Shown piece by piece: positions 4,813 through 12,394 of a stretch of DNA of 16,934 nt. The number at the start of each line of letters is the position of its first letter. Within the stretch, counting starts at the first letter, position 1. The position numbers and the translations under genes are program-made. The stretch lies in NCBI GenBank assembly GCA_947383275.1, contig CANDCW010000058.1, positions 1-16,934 of the forward strand, given 5' to 3'. Source of the DNA: an uncultured Bacillota bacterium. GTDB taxonomy: Bacteria > Bacillota > Clostridia > Oscillospirales > Oscillospiraceae. A model generated the notes under the pieces. It was not told the origin of the DNA. It made no database searches and saw only the letters and a program-made list of their open reading frames with translations.

Positions 4813-7335
4813 ATGAGCAGAGCCACAGGCAGATCATTAAGCAGACCAATGGACAGATATGCGGGCAGGGCTCCAAGCAGGCCGGCCCGCAAGAGCAGCA
4901 AATACGAGCGGGGGATCAGCTGGGCCGGAGCCCCCACCAGCGCAACCCGGGGCACCCACTCCAAGCGGGCGATTTTCCACCGTACCCTGTTTCTGATGGC
5001 CGTGTGCGGGGTGGCGATGTTCTTTCCCTTGGCCTGGAAGCTGTGGGACATCGCCATCGTCCACCACAACGACTACCAGCGCATCGCCAGCAACCAGCAG
5101 ACCCTGGATATGGTCATCTCCGCAAAGCGGGGCAACATCTACGACCGGAACGGCAATGTTATGGCCATGTCGGCCACGGTGTATAAGCTGATCCTGTCCC
5201 CCAACGACCTGGTGAAGAGCGTGCCCAATAAGGTCAAGGACGAGAATGGCAAGCGGGTGGACCTGGACCCTGCCGTCTACCAGGCCAATGTGGCCGCCCG
5301 GCAGGAGCAGATGGTCAATGAGCTGATGACCCTGTTCCCGGACCTGAACCGGGAGAAGGTGGATAAACAGGTGCACAACACCAAAAGCGCCTACTGGGAG
5401 GTGAAAACCAACATTGAGGAGGAGGACGCCGAGCCCCTGCGGGAGTATCTCGCCGAGAACAAAACCGCCTCCTATTTATACCTCGTCCCGGATACCAAAC
5501 GATATTATCCCTACTCCGGCCTGGCCGCTCAGGCCCTGGGGTTTGTCAACGCCAACGGCGGCGCCTACGGCATTGAGGCGGTATATAACGACGTGCTGGA
5601 GGGCACCCCCGGCCGGGTGCTCACCAATAAGACAGCCGGCGGCACCGCCACCTATAACACCTACGCCGAGTACATCGACGCCGTGGACGGCTACAACTTG
5701 ACACTCACAATTGACGCCACCATTCAGTCCTACCTGGAAAAGGCCCTGGACGAGGGGATCCGGGAATACGACATTCAGGACGGGGCCTTCGGCATCGCCA
5801 TGAACCCCAAGACCGGGGAAATCTATGGCATCGCCAGTTCTCCGGACTTCGATCCCAACAACTACTCCCGGATTATCAACGACCTGCTTATGGAAGACAT
5901 GGGAGAGAATGCCAATACCATTTTCCAGGCGCTGAAGGAGGACAACACCGAAAATCTGACCGACAGCGAGCTGATGGCCAAGGCGGAGGCTCAGGCCAAG
6001 TCCGATGCCCTGAACACCCAGTGGCGCAGCCGGGCCATCGACTCCCGGTATGAGCCGGGTTCCACTTTCAAGGCCATCGTTCTGGCCGCGGCCTTGGAGG
6101 AGGGGCTGGTCAGCGAGAGCGATACCTTCTACTGCTCCGGTGTAGTCCATGTGGGCGATCGGGACATCCGATGCTCCAGACGGACCGGCCACGGCTCTCA
6201 GACTCTGGCCGAGGCGGTGGGCAATTCCTGCAACCCGGCCTTTATGGAGATCGGCAGTCGGCTGGGTAAGGACCGTTTTTACCAATACTTTGAAGCGTTC
6301 GGGCTGATGGAGAACACCGGCATCGACCTGCCCGGCGAGGCCAGCCTGGCCGGAGCCCTCTGGGACAAGGACGAGATGGGCGAGGTGGAGCTGGCCACCG
6401 CGTCCTTCGGCCAGCGTTTTGAGATTACCCCTTTACAGATGATCTGCGCCTTTTCCTCCGTCATTAACGGGGGGAATCTGGTTAAACCCTATGTGGTTCA
6501 ATCCGTCAGCACCAAGGACGGCGCCGTCATTCAGAATACCCGGACGGAGGTGGTCCGTCAGGTTGTCAGCAAGCAGACCAGTCAGCGCGCCGCCGACATG
6601 CTGGAGCAGGTGGTGACCAAGGGCGGCGGCAAGAACGCCTACGTGGCGGGCTACCGCATCGGGGGAAAAACCGGCTCCTCCGAGGTGCGTACCGAGGAGG
6701 ACCATACCCTGGTCTCCTTTATGGGGTTTGCCCCCGCCGACGATCCCCAGGTCATTGTCCTGCTGGGCTTCGACCGGCCCCTGCCCTCTCCGCTGGGCGT
6801 GCACAGCAACTACATTGCCAACGGCACCTACATCAGCGGCGGCGCGATGGCCGCCCCCAAGGCGGGCCCCCTCATCGCGGAAATTTTGGATTACCTGGGG
6901 GTGGAAAAGGTGTACAATACCGATGAATCCGCCGCTGTGGACGTGGCTATGCCCCCAGTAACCGGGCTGTCTCTGAGCAAGGCGAAAAGCGAGCTGGAGG
7001 CAAATAACCTGAAATTCCGCACCATCGGCTCGGGGGATACCGTGTCCCGGCAGGTCCCCGCCGCCCGGACCAGCATCCCCGGCGGGTCCACTGTGATCCT
7101 CTACCTGGGCGACGCCGTTCCGGAGGAGAGCGGGGCCGTCCCGGATGTTACCGGGATGACCTATGAGGGAGCCAAGAGCGCCCTGGAAAAGGCTGGCTTC
7201 TTTATGCGGGCGTCCGGCGTGTCCACTTACTACAGCAACTCCACCACCGCCGAGCGCCAGAGTGTGGCTGGCGGCGACGTGGCCGCCATCGGCACCGTTG
7301 TAGACGTTCGGTTCTACAACGTGGTGGAGGATTAG
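4813..7335 (+). CDS. Class B penicillin-binding protein with two PASTA domains (FtsI/PBP2B/SpoVD type)
   Basis: An 840-residue D,D-transpeptidase that cross-links septal peptidoglycan with FtsW. After a basic N-terminus there is one membrane helix (about 58-78), then the PBP dimerisation domain (from AKRGNIYDRNG) and the transpeptidase domain. All three catalytic motifs are present: S417-T-F-K, S472-C-N and K619-T-G-S. Two PASTA domains follow, at about 713-770 and 778-838. Two PASTA repeats are typical of vegetative PBP2B, whereas Bacillus SpoVD has one, so I favour a division role; with no second paralogue here, a sporulation role is not excluded. Start choice: AAAGGGGG (4794-4801) is 11 bases from the ATG at 4813 and 5 from an in-frame TTG at 4807, so the true start may be the TTG. 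A TTG at 4777 lies inside the upstream hairpin and is unlikely. Confidence 0.94.
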   Translation: MSRATGRSLSRPMDRYAGRAPSRPARKSSKYERGISWAGAPTSATRGTHSKRAIFHRTLFLMAVCGVAMFFPLAWKLWDIAIVHHNDYQRIASNQQTLDMVISAKRGNIYDRNGNVMAMSATVYKLILSPNDLVKSVPNKVKDENGKRVDLDPAVYQANVAARQEQMVNELMTLFPDLNREKVDKQVHNTKSAYWEVKTNIEEEDAEPLREYLAENKTASYLYLVPDTKRYYPYSGLAAQALGFVNANGGAYGIEAVYNDVLEGTPGRVLTNKTAGGTATYNTYAEYIDAVDGYNLTLTIDATIQSYLEKALDEGIREYDIQDGAFGIAMNPKTGEIYGIASSPDFDPNNYSRIINDLLMEDMGENANTIFQALKEDNTENLTDSELMAKAEAQAKSDALNTQWRSRAIDSRYEPGSTFKAIVLAAALEEGLVSESDTFYCSGVVHVGDRDIRCSRRTGHGSQTLAEAVGNSCNPAFMEIGSRLGKDRFYQYFEAFGLMENTGIDLPGEASLAGALWDKDEMGEVELATASFGQRFEITPLQMICAFSSVINGGNLVKPYVVQSVSTKDGAVIQNTRTEVVRQVVSKQTSQRAADMLEQVVTKGGGKNAYVAGYRIGGKTGSSEVRTEEDHTLVSFMGFAPADDPQVIVLLGFDRPLPSPLGVHSNYIANGTYISGGAMAAPKAGPLIAEILDYLGVEKVYNTDESAAVDVAMPPVTGLSLSKAKSELEANNLKFRTIGSGDTVSRQVPAARTSIPGGSTVILYLGDAVPEESGAVPDVTGMTYEGAKSALEKAGFFMRASGVSTYYSNSTTAERQSVAGGDVAAIGTVVDVRFYNVVED

Positions 7336-7380
7336 CGCAAAGTTTATAAAGAATGAAACCGCCCTTTGAGGGGTGACACC

Positions 7381-8871
7381 ATGAATCTGCGCGAGCTTTT
7401 GGCTGGCGTCCCCCTCACAGGGGGAAGCCTCGGCCAGGATATGGAAATATCTTCCATATCCTACGACACCAGAACTTTGGCCCCGGGAGCCCTCTTTGTG
7501 GCTCTAACCGGAGACAAGACGGACGGGCACCGGTTTATCCGGACCGCCGTGGAAAAAGGGGCCGCCGCTGTTTTGTGCCAGCGTCCGCCAGACAGCCCAG
7601 GACCCTGGCTGGTTACGCCGGACAGCCGGCGCGCCCTGGCCCTGATTTCCGCCAACTGGTTTGGACATCCGGGAGACCGGATGACGCTGGCCGCCGTGAC
7701 CGGCACCAATGGAAAAACCACCACCACCTGTCTGCTCAAGGAGCTGCTGGAACGGACGGCAGGGGCCAAGGTGGGGCTGGTGGGCACCAACCGGAACATG
7801 ATCGGCGCGGAGGAGCTGCCCGCCCACCGAACCACCCCGGAGAGCTGGGAGCTGCAATCCCTGCTGCACCGGATGGCGGACGAGGGCTGCACCCATGTGG
7901 TGCTGGAGGCATCCTCCCACGCGCTGGTTCAGCACCGGACAGCGGGGCTGGTCTTTGAGGTGGGGGTGTTCACCAACCTGACTCAGGACCACTTGGATTA
8001 TCACCACACCATGGAGGAGTACCGCGCGGCCAAGGGGCTGCTCTTTGACCAGTGCCGCCGGGCGGTCCTCAATATGGACGATGAGGCGGGCCGGTGGTAT
8101 GGAAAGCGGGTGAAGTGCCCTGTTTTTACCTACTCGGAGAATAAAACAAAAGCGGATCTCTCCGCCAGAAACATCCGCCTGTTCCCCAGCCATGTGGAGT
8201 TCGAGGCGCTCACATTGGGGACGCTGTCCCGAGTCCATCTGCCCATCCCAGGCGGCTTCTCCATCTACAACGCTCTGGCCGCGCTGTCCGCCGGGCTGTG
8301 CCTGGGGCTGAATCTGGAGAAGATGACCAGCATCCTGCCCGGTGTCCACGGGGTAAAGGGCAGAGTGGAGGTAGTACCCGTTCCCAGGGCCTACACTGTT
8401 ATCATTGATTACGCCCACAGCCCCAACGCTCTGGAAAACATTCTCGTCACAGCCCGGGACTTTACCGCCGGCCGGCTGATTTGCCTGTTTGGCTGCGGAG
8501 GCGACCGGGACCGGACCAAGCGGCCCGTCATGGGGGCAATCGCCGGGGAGCTGGCGGACCTGGTGGTAGTCACCTCCGACAACCCCCGCACCGAGGAGCC
8601 GCGGGACATCATCGATGATATTTTGTCCGGCATGGAGGGGGCGGACGTGGCCCTCCATGTGGAGCCTGACCGCCCTACCGCGATTGCCTGGGCTCTGGAG
8701 CGGGGCCGCCCCGGAGATGTGATCGTCCTGGCCGGAAAGGGCCATGAGACCTATCAGGAGGTCAACGGCGTGCAGTACCATTTGGACGAGCGCGAGGTAG
8801 TGGCGGATTACTTTGCCCGGACGGATGCCCGGCAAGAAGGGACTGGAAAAGTTCCGGCGGATGTGGTATAA
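7381..8871 (+). CDS. murE: UDP-MurNAc-L-Ala-D-Glu--meso-2,6-diaminopimelate ligase MurE
   Basis: A 496-residue cytoplasmic Mur ligase adding the third stem-peptide residue. ATP-binding TGTNGKTTT starts at T107 (P-loop lysine K112), HRTTPESWELQ is the UDP-substrate region, and AAKGLLF in the TNLTQDHLDYH region supplies the expected carbamylated lysine. D400-N-P-R403 is the known signature for meso-diaminopimelate rather than lysine, so the wall is of the DAP type. AGGGGTG seven bases upstream supports the ATG at 7381 rather than the in-frame TTG at 7366. It follows the PBP gene by 45 bases. The last codons contain a promoter for mraY, and murF, which usually follows murE, is absent. Confidence 0.96.
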   Translation: MNLRELLAGVPLTGGSLGQDMEISSISYDTRTLAPGALFVALTGDKTDGHRFIRTAVEKGAAAVLCQRPPDSPGPWLVTPDSRRALALISANWFGHPGDRMTLAAVTGTNGKTTTTCLLKELLERTAGAKVGLVGTNRNMIGAEELPAHRTTPESWELQSLLHRMADEGCTHVVLEASSHALVQHRTAGLVFEVGVFTNLTQDHLDYHHTMEEYRAAKGLLFDQCRRAVLNMDDEAGRWYGKRVKCPVFTYSENKTKADLSARNIRLFPSHVEFEALTLGTLSRVHLPIPGGFSIYNALAALSAGLCLGLNLEKMTSILPGVHGVKGRVEVVPVPRAYTVIIDYAHSPNALENILVTARDFTAGRLICLFGCGGDRDRTKRPVMGAIAGELADLVVVTSDNPRTEEPRDIIDDILSGMEGADVALHVEPDRPTAIAWALERGRPGDVIVLAGKGHETYQEVNGVQYHLDEREVVADYFARTDARQEGTGKVPADVV

Positions 8872-8872
8872 T
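8844..8872 (+). promoter_or_regulatory. Internal extended -10 promoter for mraY onward
   Basis: Within the last codons of murE, TGG-TATAAT (8864-8872) is a perfect extended -10 element, with TGGAAA (8844-8849, four of six to TTGACA) 17 bases upstream of the hexamer. The murE stop codon TAA lies inside the -10 box. The predicted start near 8879 gives a leader of about 40 bases to the mraY ATG. Coding constraint could produce the match by chance, but a perfect TGnTATAAT in GC-rich coding sequence is uncommon. Confidence 0.6.
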
Positions 8873-8919
8873 ATCTTACTTATGCGCTTCAAAAGAGAAA
8901 AAACCGGGAGGGTTCCGAT

Positions 8920-9906
8920 ATGACATTCATCCTGAGCTTTATCGTTGCCTTTGGCGTTGCCGCCATTGTAGGGCAGGTCCTCATTCCCCTGCTGCGCCGC
9001 CTGAAGGCGGGGCAGACCATTCTGGCCGACGGCCCTGCCTGGCACATGGCCAAGCAAGGGACCCCCACCATGGGAGGCATTATGTTCATTGTTGCCATTG
9101 GAGCGGCCGCAGTAGTGGCCGGGTGGGAGGAGATACAAGACGGGAACTACAAGCACTTGTATGTGTTCCTGTTCGCCCTGGTGTTCGGCGTGATCGGGAT
9201 GATCGACGACTTCCAGAAGCTGCGCCACCACGCCAACGAGGGCCTCACCGCGTCCCAGAAGTTTCTGCTCCAGCTGGCGGCGGCCATCGCCTTTACGGTG
9301 CTCATGCGGGAGGAGGGGTATCTCACGCCCAACCTGTTTGTCCCCTTCCTCAACGTGGTCATCCCCCTGCCTTGGGTGATGTACATGGTGTTTGCCGCTT
9401 TCGTTATGGTGGGCACGGTAAACGCCGTAAACCTCACGGACGGCATTGACGGCCTGGCCACTGGCGTAACCATCCCCGTGGCCCTGTTCTACATGGCTGT
9501 GTCGGGATGGTTCGGGCGCACCGATCTGGCAATTTTGTCCGCAGCTATGGCGGGGGGGCTGGCCGCGTTCCTGATCTACAATTTCCACCCGGCAAAGGTC
9601 TTTATGGGCGATACCGGCTCCCTCTTCCTGGGGGGGATGGTGTGCGGCCTGGCCTTTGCCTTGGATATCCCCCTGGTAATTCCCATCATAGGCCTGGTCT
9701 ATGTGGCCGAGGTGCTTAGTGATATCATCCAGGTGGCCTATTTCAAAAGGACCCACGGCAAACGGTTTTTCCGCATGGCGCCCCTGCATCATCATCTGGA
9801 GATGGGCGGCTGGAGCGAGACCAAGCTGTTCTGCGTCTTCTCCGGAATCACCTTGGCCCTGTGCTGCCTGGGCTTTTTGGGGGTTATGTACCGGTATCCC
9901 ATGTAA
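8920..9906 (+). CDS. mraY: Phospho-N-acetylmuramoyl-pentapeptide-transferase MraY
   Basis: A 328-residue polytopic membrane enzyme (about ten helices) that transfers phospho-MurNAc-pentapeptide to undecaprenyl phosphate, making lipid I. Family motifs: the HMAKQGTPTMGG loop (42-53), catalytic-site D96-D97 in MIDDF, NAVNLTDGIDGLA (168-180), NFHPAKVFMGDTGS (221-234) with D231, and RMAPLHHHLE (285-294) with the HHH triplet. Length is close to the family norm. GGGAGGG about 7 bases upstream fixes the ATG. A 48-base gap separates it from murE, and the probable promoter is in the end of murE. murD, which often follows mraY, is missing; ftsW begins 18 bases later. Confidence 0.97.
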   Translation: MTFILSFIVAFGVAAIVGQVLIPLLRRLKAGQTILADGPAWHMAKQGTPTMGGIMFIVAIGAAAVVAGWEEIQDGNYKHLYVFLFALVFGVIGMIDDFQKLRHHANEGLTASQKFLLQLAAAIAFTVLMREEGYLTPNLFVPFLNVVIPLPWVMYMVFAAFVMVGTVNAVNLTDGIDGLATGVTIPVALFYMAVSGWFGRTDLAILSAAMAGGLAAFLIYNFHPAKVFMGDTGSLFLGGMVCGLAFALDIPLVIPIIGLVYVAEVLSDIIQVAYFKRTHGKRFFRMAPLHHHLEMGGWSETKLFCVFSGITLALCCLGFLGVMYRYPM

Positions 9907-9924
9907 ACAGGAGGTGTCCGTCCC

Positions 9925-11148
9925 TTGGCCCGCAAAGCGAAACGCGATCTTACCATGGAGGAGCAGCTGGCCCGGGGCCCGCTGGATCTGCCCTTTTTAA
10001 TGCTGGTGCTGCTGCTGCTGGGCATCGGGCTGGTGATGCTCTTTTCCGCGTCTTACTACACCGCCTACCGGGACTCCAAACCTCCGGTGAACAACAACCC
10101 TTACTACTACATCATCCGCCAGGCGCTCTTCGCCGGGGCGGGGGTTGTGGTCATGTATATCATTTCCCGCATTAACTACCAGCATTTCCGCTGGATGTCC
10201 CCCTTCGTTCTGGCGGGGGCCATCGGCCTGCTGGTGCTGATTTATACTCCCCTGGGAGTGACCATCAACGATGTAACCCGCTGGCTCAAGGTGGGGCTGG
10301 TCTTTGGCCCCACCTTCCAGCCCTCGGAAATCGCAAAGGTGGCGGTGGTGCTCTTTTTTTCCGCCCGGCTGTGCAAACGGGACACGGAGCACAAAAGGCG
10401 TTTTACCAGGCGCACCGGCCTGGGCCGGACGCTGAATTGGCTGGAGAAGATCGGCTTTCTGGAGCTGGTGCCCTACGGCGTTATTCTGTTGGTGGTTGCC
10501 GTCCTGGTGGTATTTGAACCCCATATGTCGGGCACAATTCTTATCGCGGTTGGGGCGGCGGCGGTCCTTTTTGTCTCTGGAATCAGCATGGGATGGTTTG
10601 TGGGGCTGGGCTCCTTGGCCATCGCGGGGCTGACCTTCATTGTATTCATGACCGATTACATGACCCGGAAGATCAACATCTGGCTGGATCCCTGGCTGGA
10701 CCCCCGCAACGGCGGCTTTCAGCCCATACAGTCTATGCTGTCGATTGCCTCCGGGGGCCTGCTGGGCCGGGGGCTGGGCAACAGCAACCAGAAGTACGGC
10801 TTCGTCCCGGAACCGGAGAACGATATGATTTTCTCCATCGTGGTGGAGGAGCTGGGTCTGGTAGGGGGCTGCCTGATTCTGCTTCTGTTCGCTCTGCTTA
10901 TCATCCGGGGCTACTGGCTGGCCCTCCACGCCCGGGACAAATTCGGTATGCTTACCATTGTAGGCCTGATTACCCTGCTGGCTTTCCAGGTGTTTTTCAA
11001 CATCGGCGTGGTCACCAACCTGATTCCCAACACGGGAATTTCCCTGCCCTTCTTCAGCTACGGCGGCACCGCCCTGGTGATCCAGCTGGCAGAGATGGGC
11101 ATTATACTGAGTATTTCTCGACAGATACCGGCTCCGAGAAAAGATTGA
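9925..11148 (+). CDS. ftsW: Peptidoglycan glycosyltransferase FtsW (SEDS family)
   Basis: A 407-residue SEDS-family membrane protein that polymerises lipid II into septal glycan strands with the class B PBP. It has about ten hydrophobic segments and the family blocks PSEIAKVAVV, GGLLGRGLGNSNQKYGFVPE and NLIPNTGISLPFFSYGG. The start is TTG, strongly supported by AGGAGGTG eight bases before it; the first ATG (9955) has no such site. An Arg-rich loop of about 40 residues (roughly residues 151-190) separates two membrane parts. SpoVE and RodA belong to the same family; the dcw position between mraY and murG favours FtsW, or a combined FtsW/SpoVE role. Its stop codon overlaps the murG ribosome site. 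Confidence 0.95.
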   Translation: MARKAKRDLTMEEQLARGPLDLPFLMLVLLLLGIGLVMLFSASYYTAYRDSKPPVNNNPYYYIIRQALFAGAGVVVMYIISRINYQHFRWMSPFVLAGAIGLLVLIYTPLGVTINDVTRWLKVGLVFGPTFQPSEIAKVAVVLFFSARLCKRDTEHKRRFTRRTGLGRTLNWLEKIGFLELVPYGVILLVVAVLVVFEPHMSGTILIAVGAAAVLFVSGISMGWFVGLGSLAIAGLTFIVFMTDYMTRKINIWLDPWLDPRNGGFQPIQSMLSIASGGLLGRGLGNSNQKYGFVPEPENDMIFSIVVEELGLVGGCLILLLFALLIIRGYWLALHARDKFGMLTIVGLITLLAFQVFFNIGVVTNLIPNTGISLPFFSYGGTALVIQLAEMGIILSISRQIPAPRKD

Positions 11149-11159
11149 GAGGTGCAGCG

Positions 11160-12278
11160 ATGAATATTCTGTTTACCTGCGGCGGCACCGCCGGGCATGT
11201 GAATCCGGCGGTAGCCCTGGCCCATGTCTTCCAGGAGAAGCACCCCGGATGCCGCGTCCTCTTTGTGGGCGCGGACGGTGGTATGGAAAACAAGCTGGTT
11301 CCCAAGGAGGGCTACCACATCAAAACGGTGACCATCACCAATTTCCACCGCTCCCTGGCTCCGGCGGACGTGGCCCACAATCTGGGCACGTTGATGAACA
11401 TGTACAAATCCCGCAAGCAAGCGAAAGCGCTGCTGGACGAGTTCCGGCCCGACCTGGTGGTGGGCACCGGGGGCTATGCCTCCTTCCCGGTGGTCAACGA
11501 GGCGGCTCATCGGAAGATACCCACCGCTGTCCACGAGTCCAACGCTGTGCCCGGCCTGACCACCAGGGCGCTGTCCAAGGTAGTGGACCGGGTGATGGTG
11601 GGATTTGAGGAGAGCCGGGAGCACTACGACGATCCTTCCAAGGTAGTGGTCACTGGAACCCCGGTGCGGGGGGATTTTTTCAAGTACACCAGGGCCGAGG
11701 CCCGGGCTAAGCTGGGCTTTTCCGATGACCGGCCCCTGCTGTTGTCCTACTGGGGTTCCCTGGGAGCCGAGGTGATGAACCAGAAGATGGTGGACTTTAT
11801 CGCCAAAGAGTGCTATGAGGGCGCGCCTTGGCGGCACATTCATGGTGCGGGCCGGGATTACCCCTGGATGCAGGAGGAGCTGCTCCGCCGGGGGCTGAAG
11901 CTGGGGGACAACGGCGTGGAGGTCCGGGAGTATATCTACGATATGCCCCTGGTGATGGCTGCGGCGGACCTGGTGCTGTGCCGGGCGGGGGCGTCCACCA
12001 TCTCGGAGCTCACAGCCATCGCCAAGCCCGCCGTGCTGGTGCCCTCTCCCAATGTGACCGCCAACCACCAGGAGAAAAATGCCCGGGTGCTGGCCGGGCA
12101 GGGGGCCGCTGTGCTGCTGCGGGAGGCCGACTGCGTGGAGAATACCCTCTACGATGAGGCCGCGCTCCTCCTCCGGGAGCGGGATCGCCGGGAAAAGATG
12201 ACCGCCGCCCTGAAAGTCATGGCCGTCTCCAATGCGGCGGAGAAGATTTATGAGACCCTGCGAGAGATTATGCGCTGA
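11160..12278 (+). CDS. murG: UDP-GlcNAc--undecaprenyl-pyrophosphoryl-MurNAc-pentapeptide GlcNAc transferase MurG
   Basis: A 372-residue GT28 glycosyltransferase that converts lipid I to lipid II on the inner face of the membrane. The N-terminal domain has GGTAGHVNPA (8-17, with H13), VGTGGYASFP and HESNAVPG. The C-terminal Rossmann domain has VTGTPVR, WGSLGAE (198-204, replacing the commoner GGS(L/Q)GA), the UDP-GlcNAc-binding CRAGASTISEL and the VPSPNVTANHQEKNA loop. The same frame is open further upstream inside ftsW, but GAGAGGTG (11147-11154) and the ATG at 11160 with MNILFTCGGTAGH define the start. It is the last gene before a 116-base gap that carries the murA hairpin. Confidence 0.96.
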   Translation: MNILFTCGGTAGHVNPAVALAHVFQEKHPGCRVLFVGADGGMENKLVPKEGYHIKTVTITNFHRSLAPADVAHNLGTLMNMYKSRKQAKALLDEFRPDLVVGTGGYASFPVVNEAAHRKIPTAVHESNAVPGLTTRALSKVVDRVMVGFEESREHYDDPSKVVVTGTPVRGDFFKYTRAEARAKLGFSDDRPLLLSYWGSLGAEVMNQKMVDFIAKECYEGAPWRHIHGAGRDYPWMQEELLRRGLKLGDNGVEVREYIYDMPLVMAAADLVLCRAGASTISELTAIAKPAVLVPSPNVTANHQEKNARVLAGQGAAVLLREADCVENTLYDEAALLLRERDRREKMTAALKVMAVSNAAEKIYETLREIMR

Positions 12279-12358
12279 CCTCCGCCCACCGCCGAAGAGA
12301 AGCCTTCTTTGGAAGAAAGCTGTTGGGACGCAATAACCAAACTCTTCCATTTTGCATA

Positions 12359-12393
12359 GGATAGCCCAAATCCAAACGATTTGGAGGCTATCC
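12359..12393 (+). promoter_or_regulatory. Hairpin burying the murA ribosome binding site
   Basis: GGATAGCC-CAAATC (12359-12372) pairs perfectly with GATTTG-GA-GGCTATCC (12378-12393): 14 pairs, a two-base bulge and a CAAAC loop. The 3' arm holds the whole Shine-Dalgarno stretch TTTGGAGG (12380-12387) and ends one base before the murA ATG at 12395. The folded mRNA would hide the ribosome site, so murA translation may be controlled by unfolding, for example by temperature, a ligand, a protein or a coupled ribosome. No U-tract follows, so it is not a terminator. The control mechanism is inference; the pairing is seen directly. Confidence 0.75.
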
Positions 12394-12394
12394 C

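Noticed and set aside
7345..7350. TATAAA between the PBP gene and murE as a -10 box
   Set aside because: No acceptable -35 at 16-18 bases; the gap is only 45 bases and murE has a good ribosome site for read-through.
7504..9795. A 763-codon open frame on the minus strand opposite murE and mraY
   Set aside because: Composition is that of the complement of GC-rich coding sequence, with Gln/Gly/His-rich stretches. The plus strand holds complete murE and mraY with all motifs.
10593..11159. Open frame upstream of murG, in phase with it, that could suggest a 561-residue protein
   Set aside because: It overlaps ftsW, whose membrane protein motifs are in the other frame. The murG start at 11160 has a proper ribosome site and the family's N-terminus.
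12303..12321. Small hairpin after murG (TTCTT-TGG-AAGAA with flanking GC pairs)
   Set aside because: Short, with a mismatch and a three-base loop and no U-tract, so not a supportable terminator.
12323..12362. Possible promoter before murA (TTGGGA with TCCATT, or TAGGAT)
   Set aside because: The -10 matches are only three or four of six and no pair has good boxes at the right spacing.
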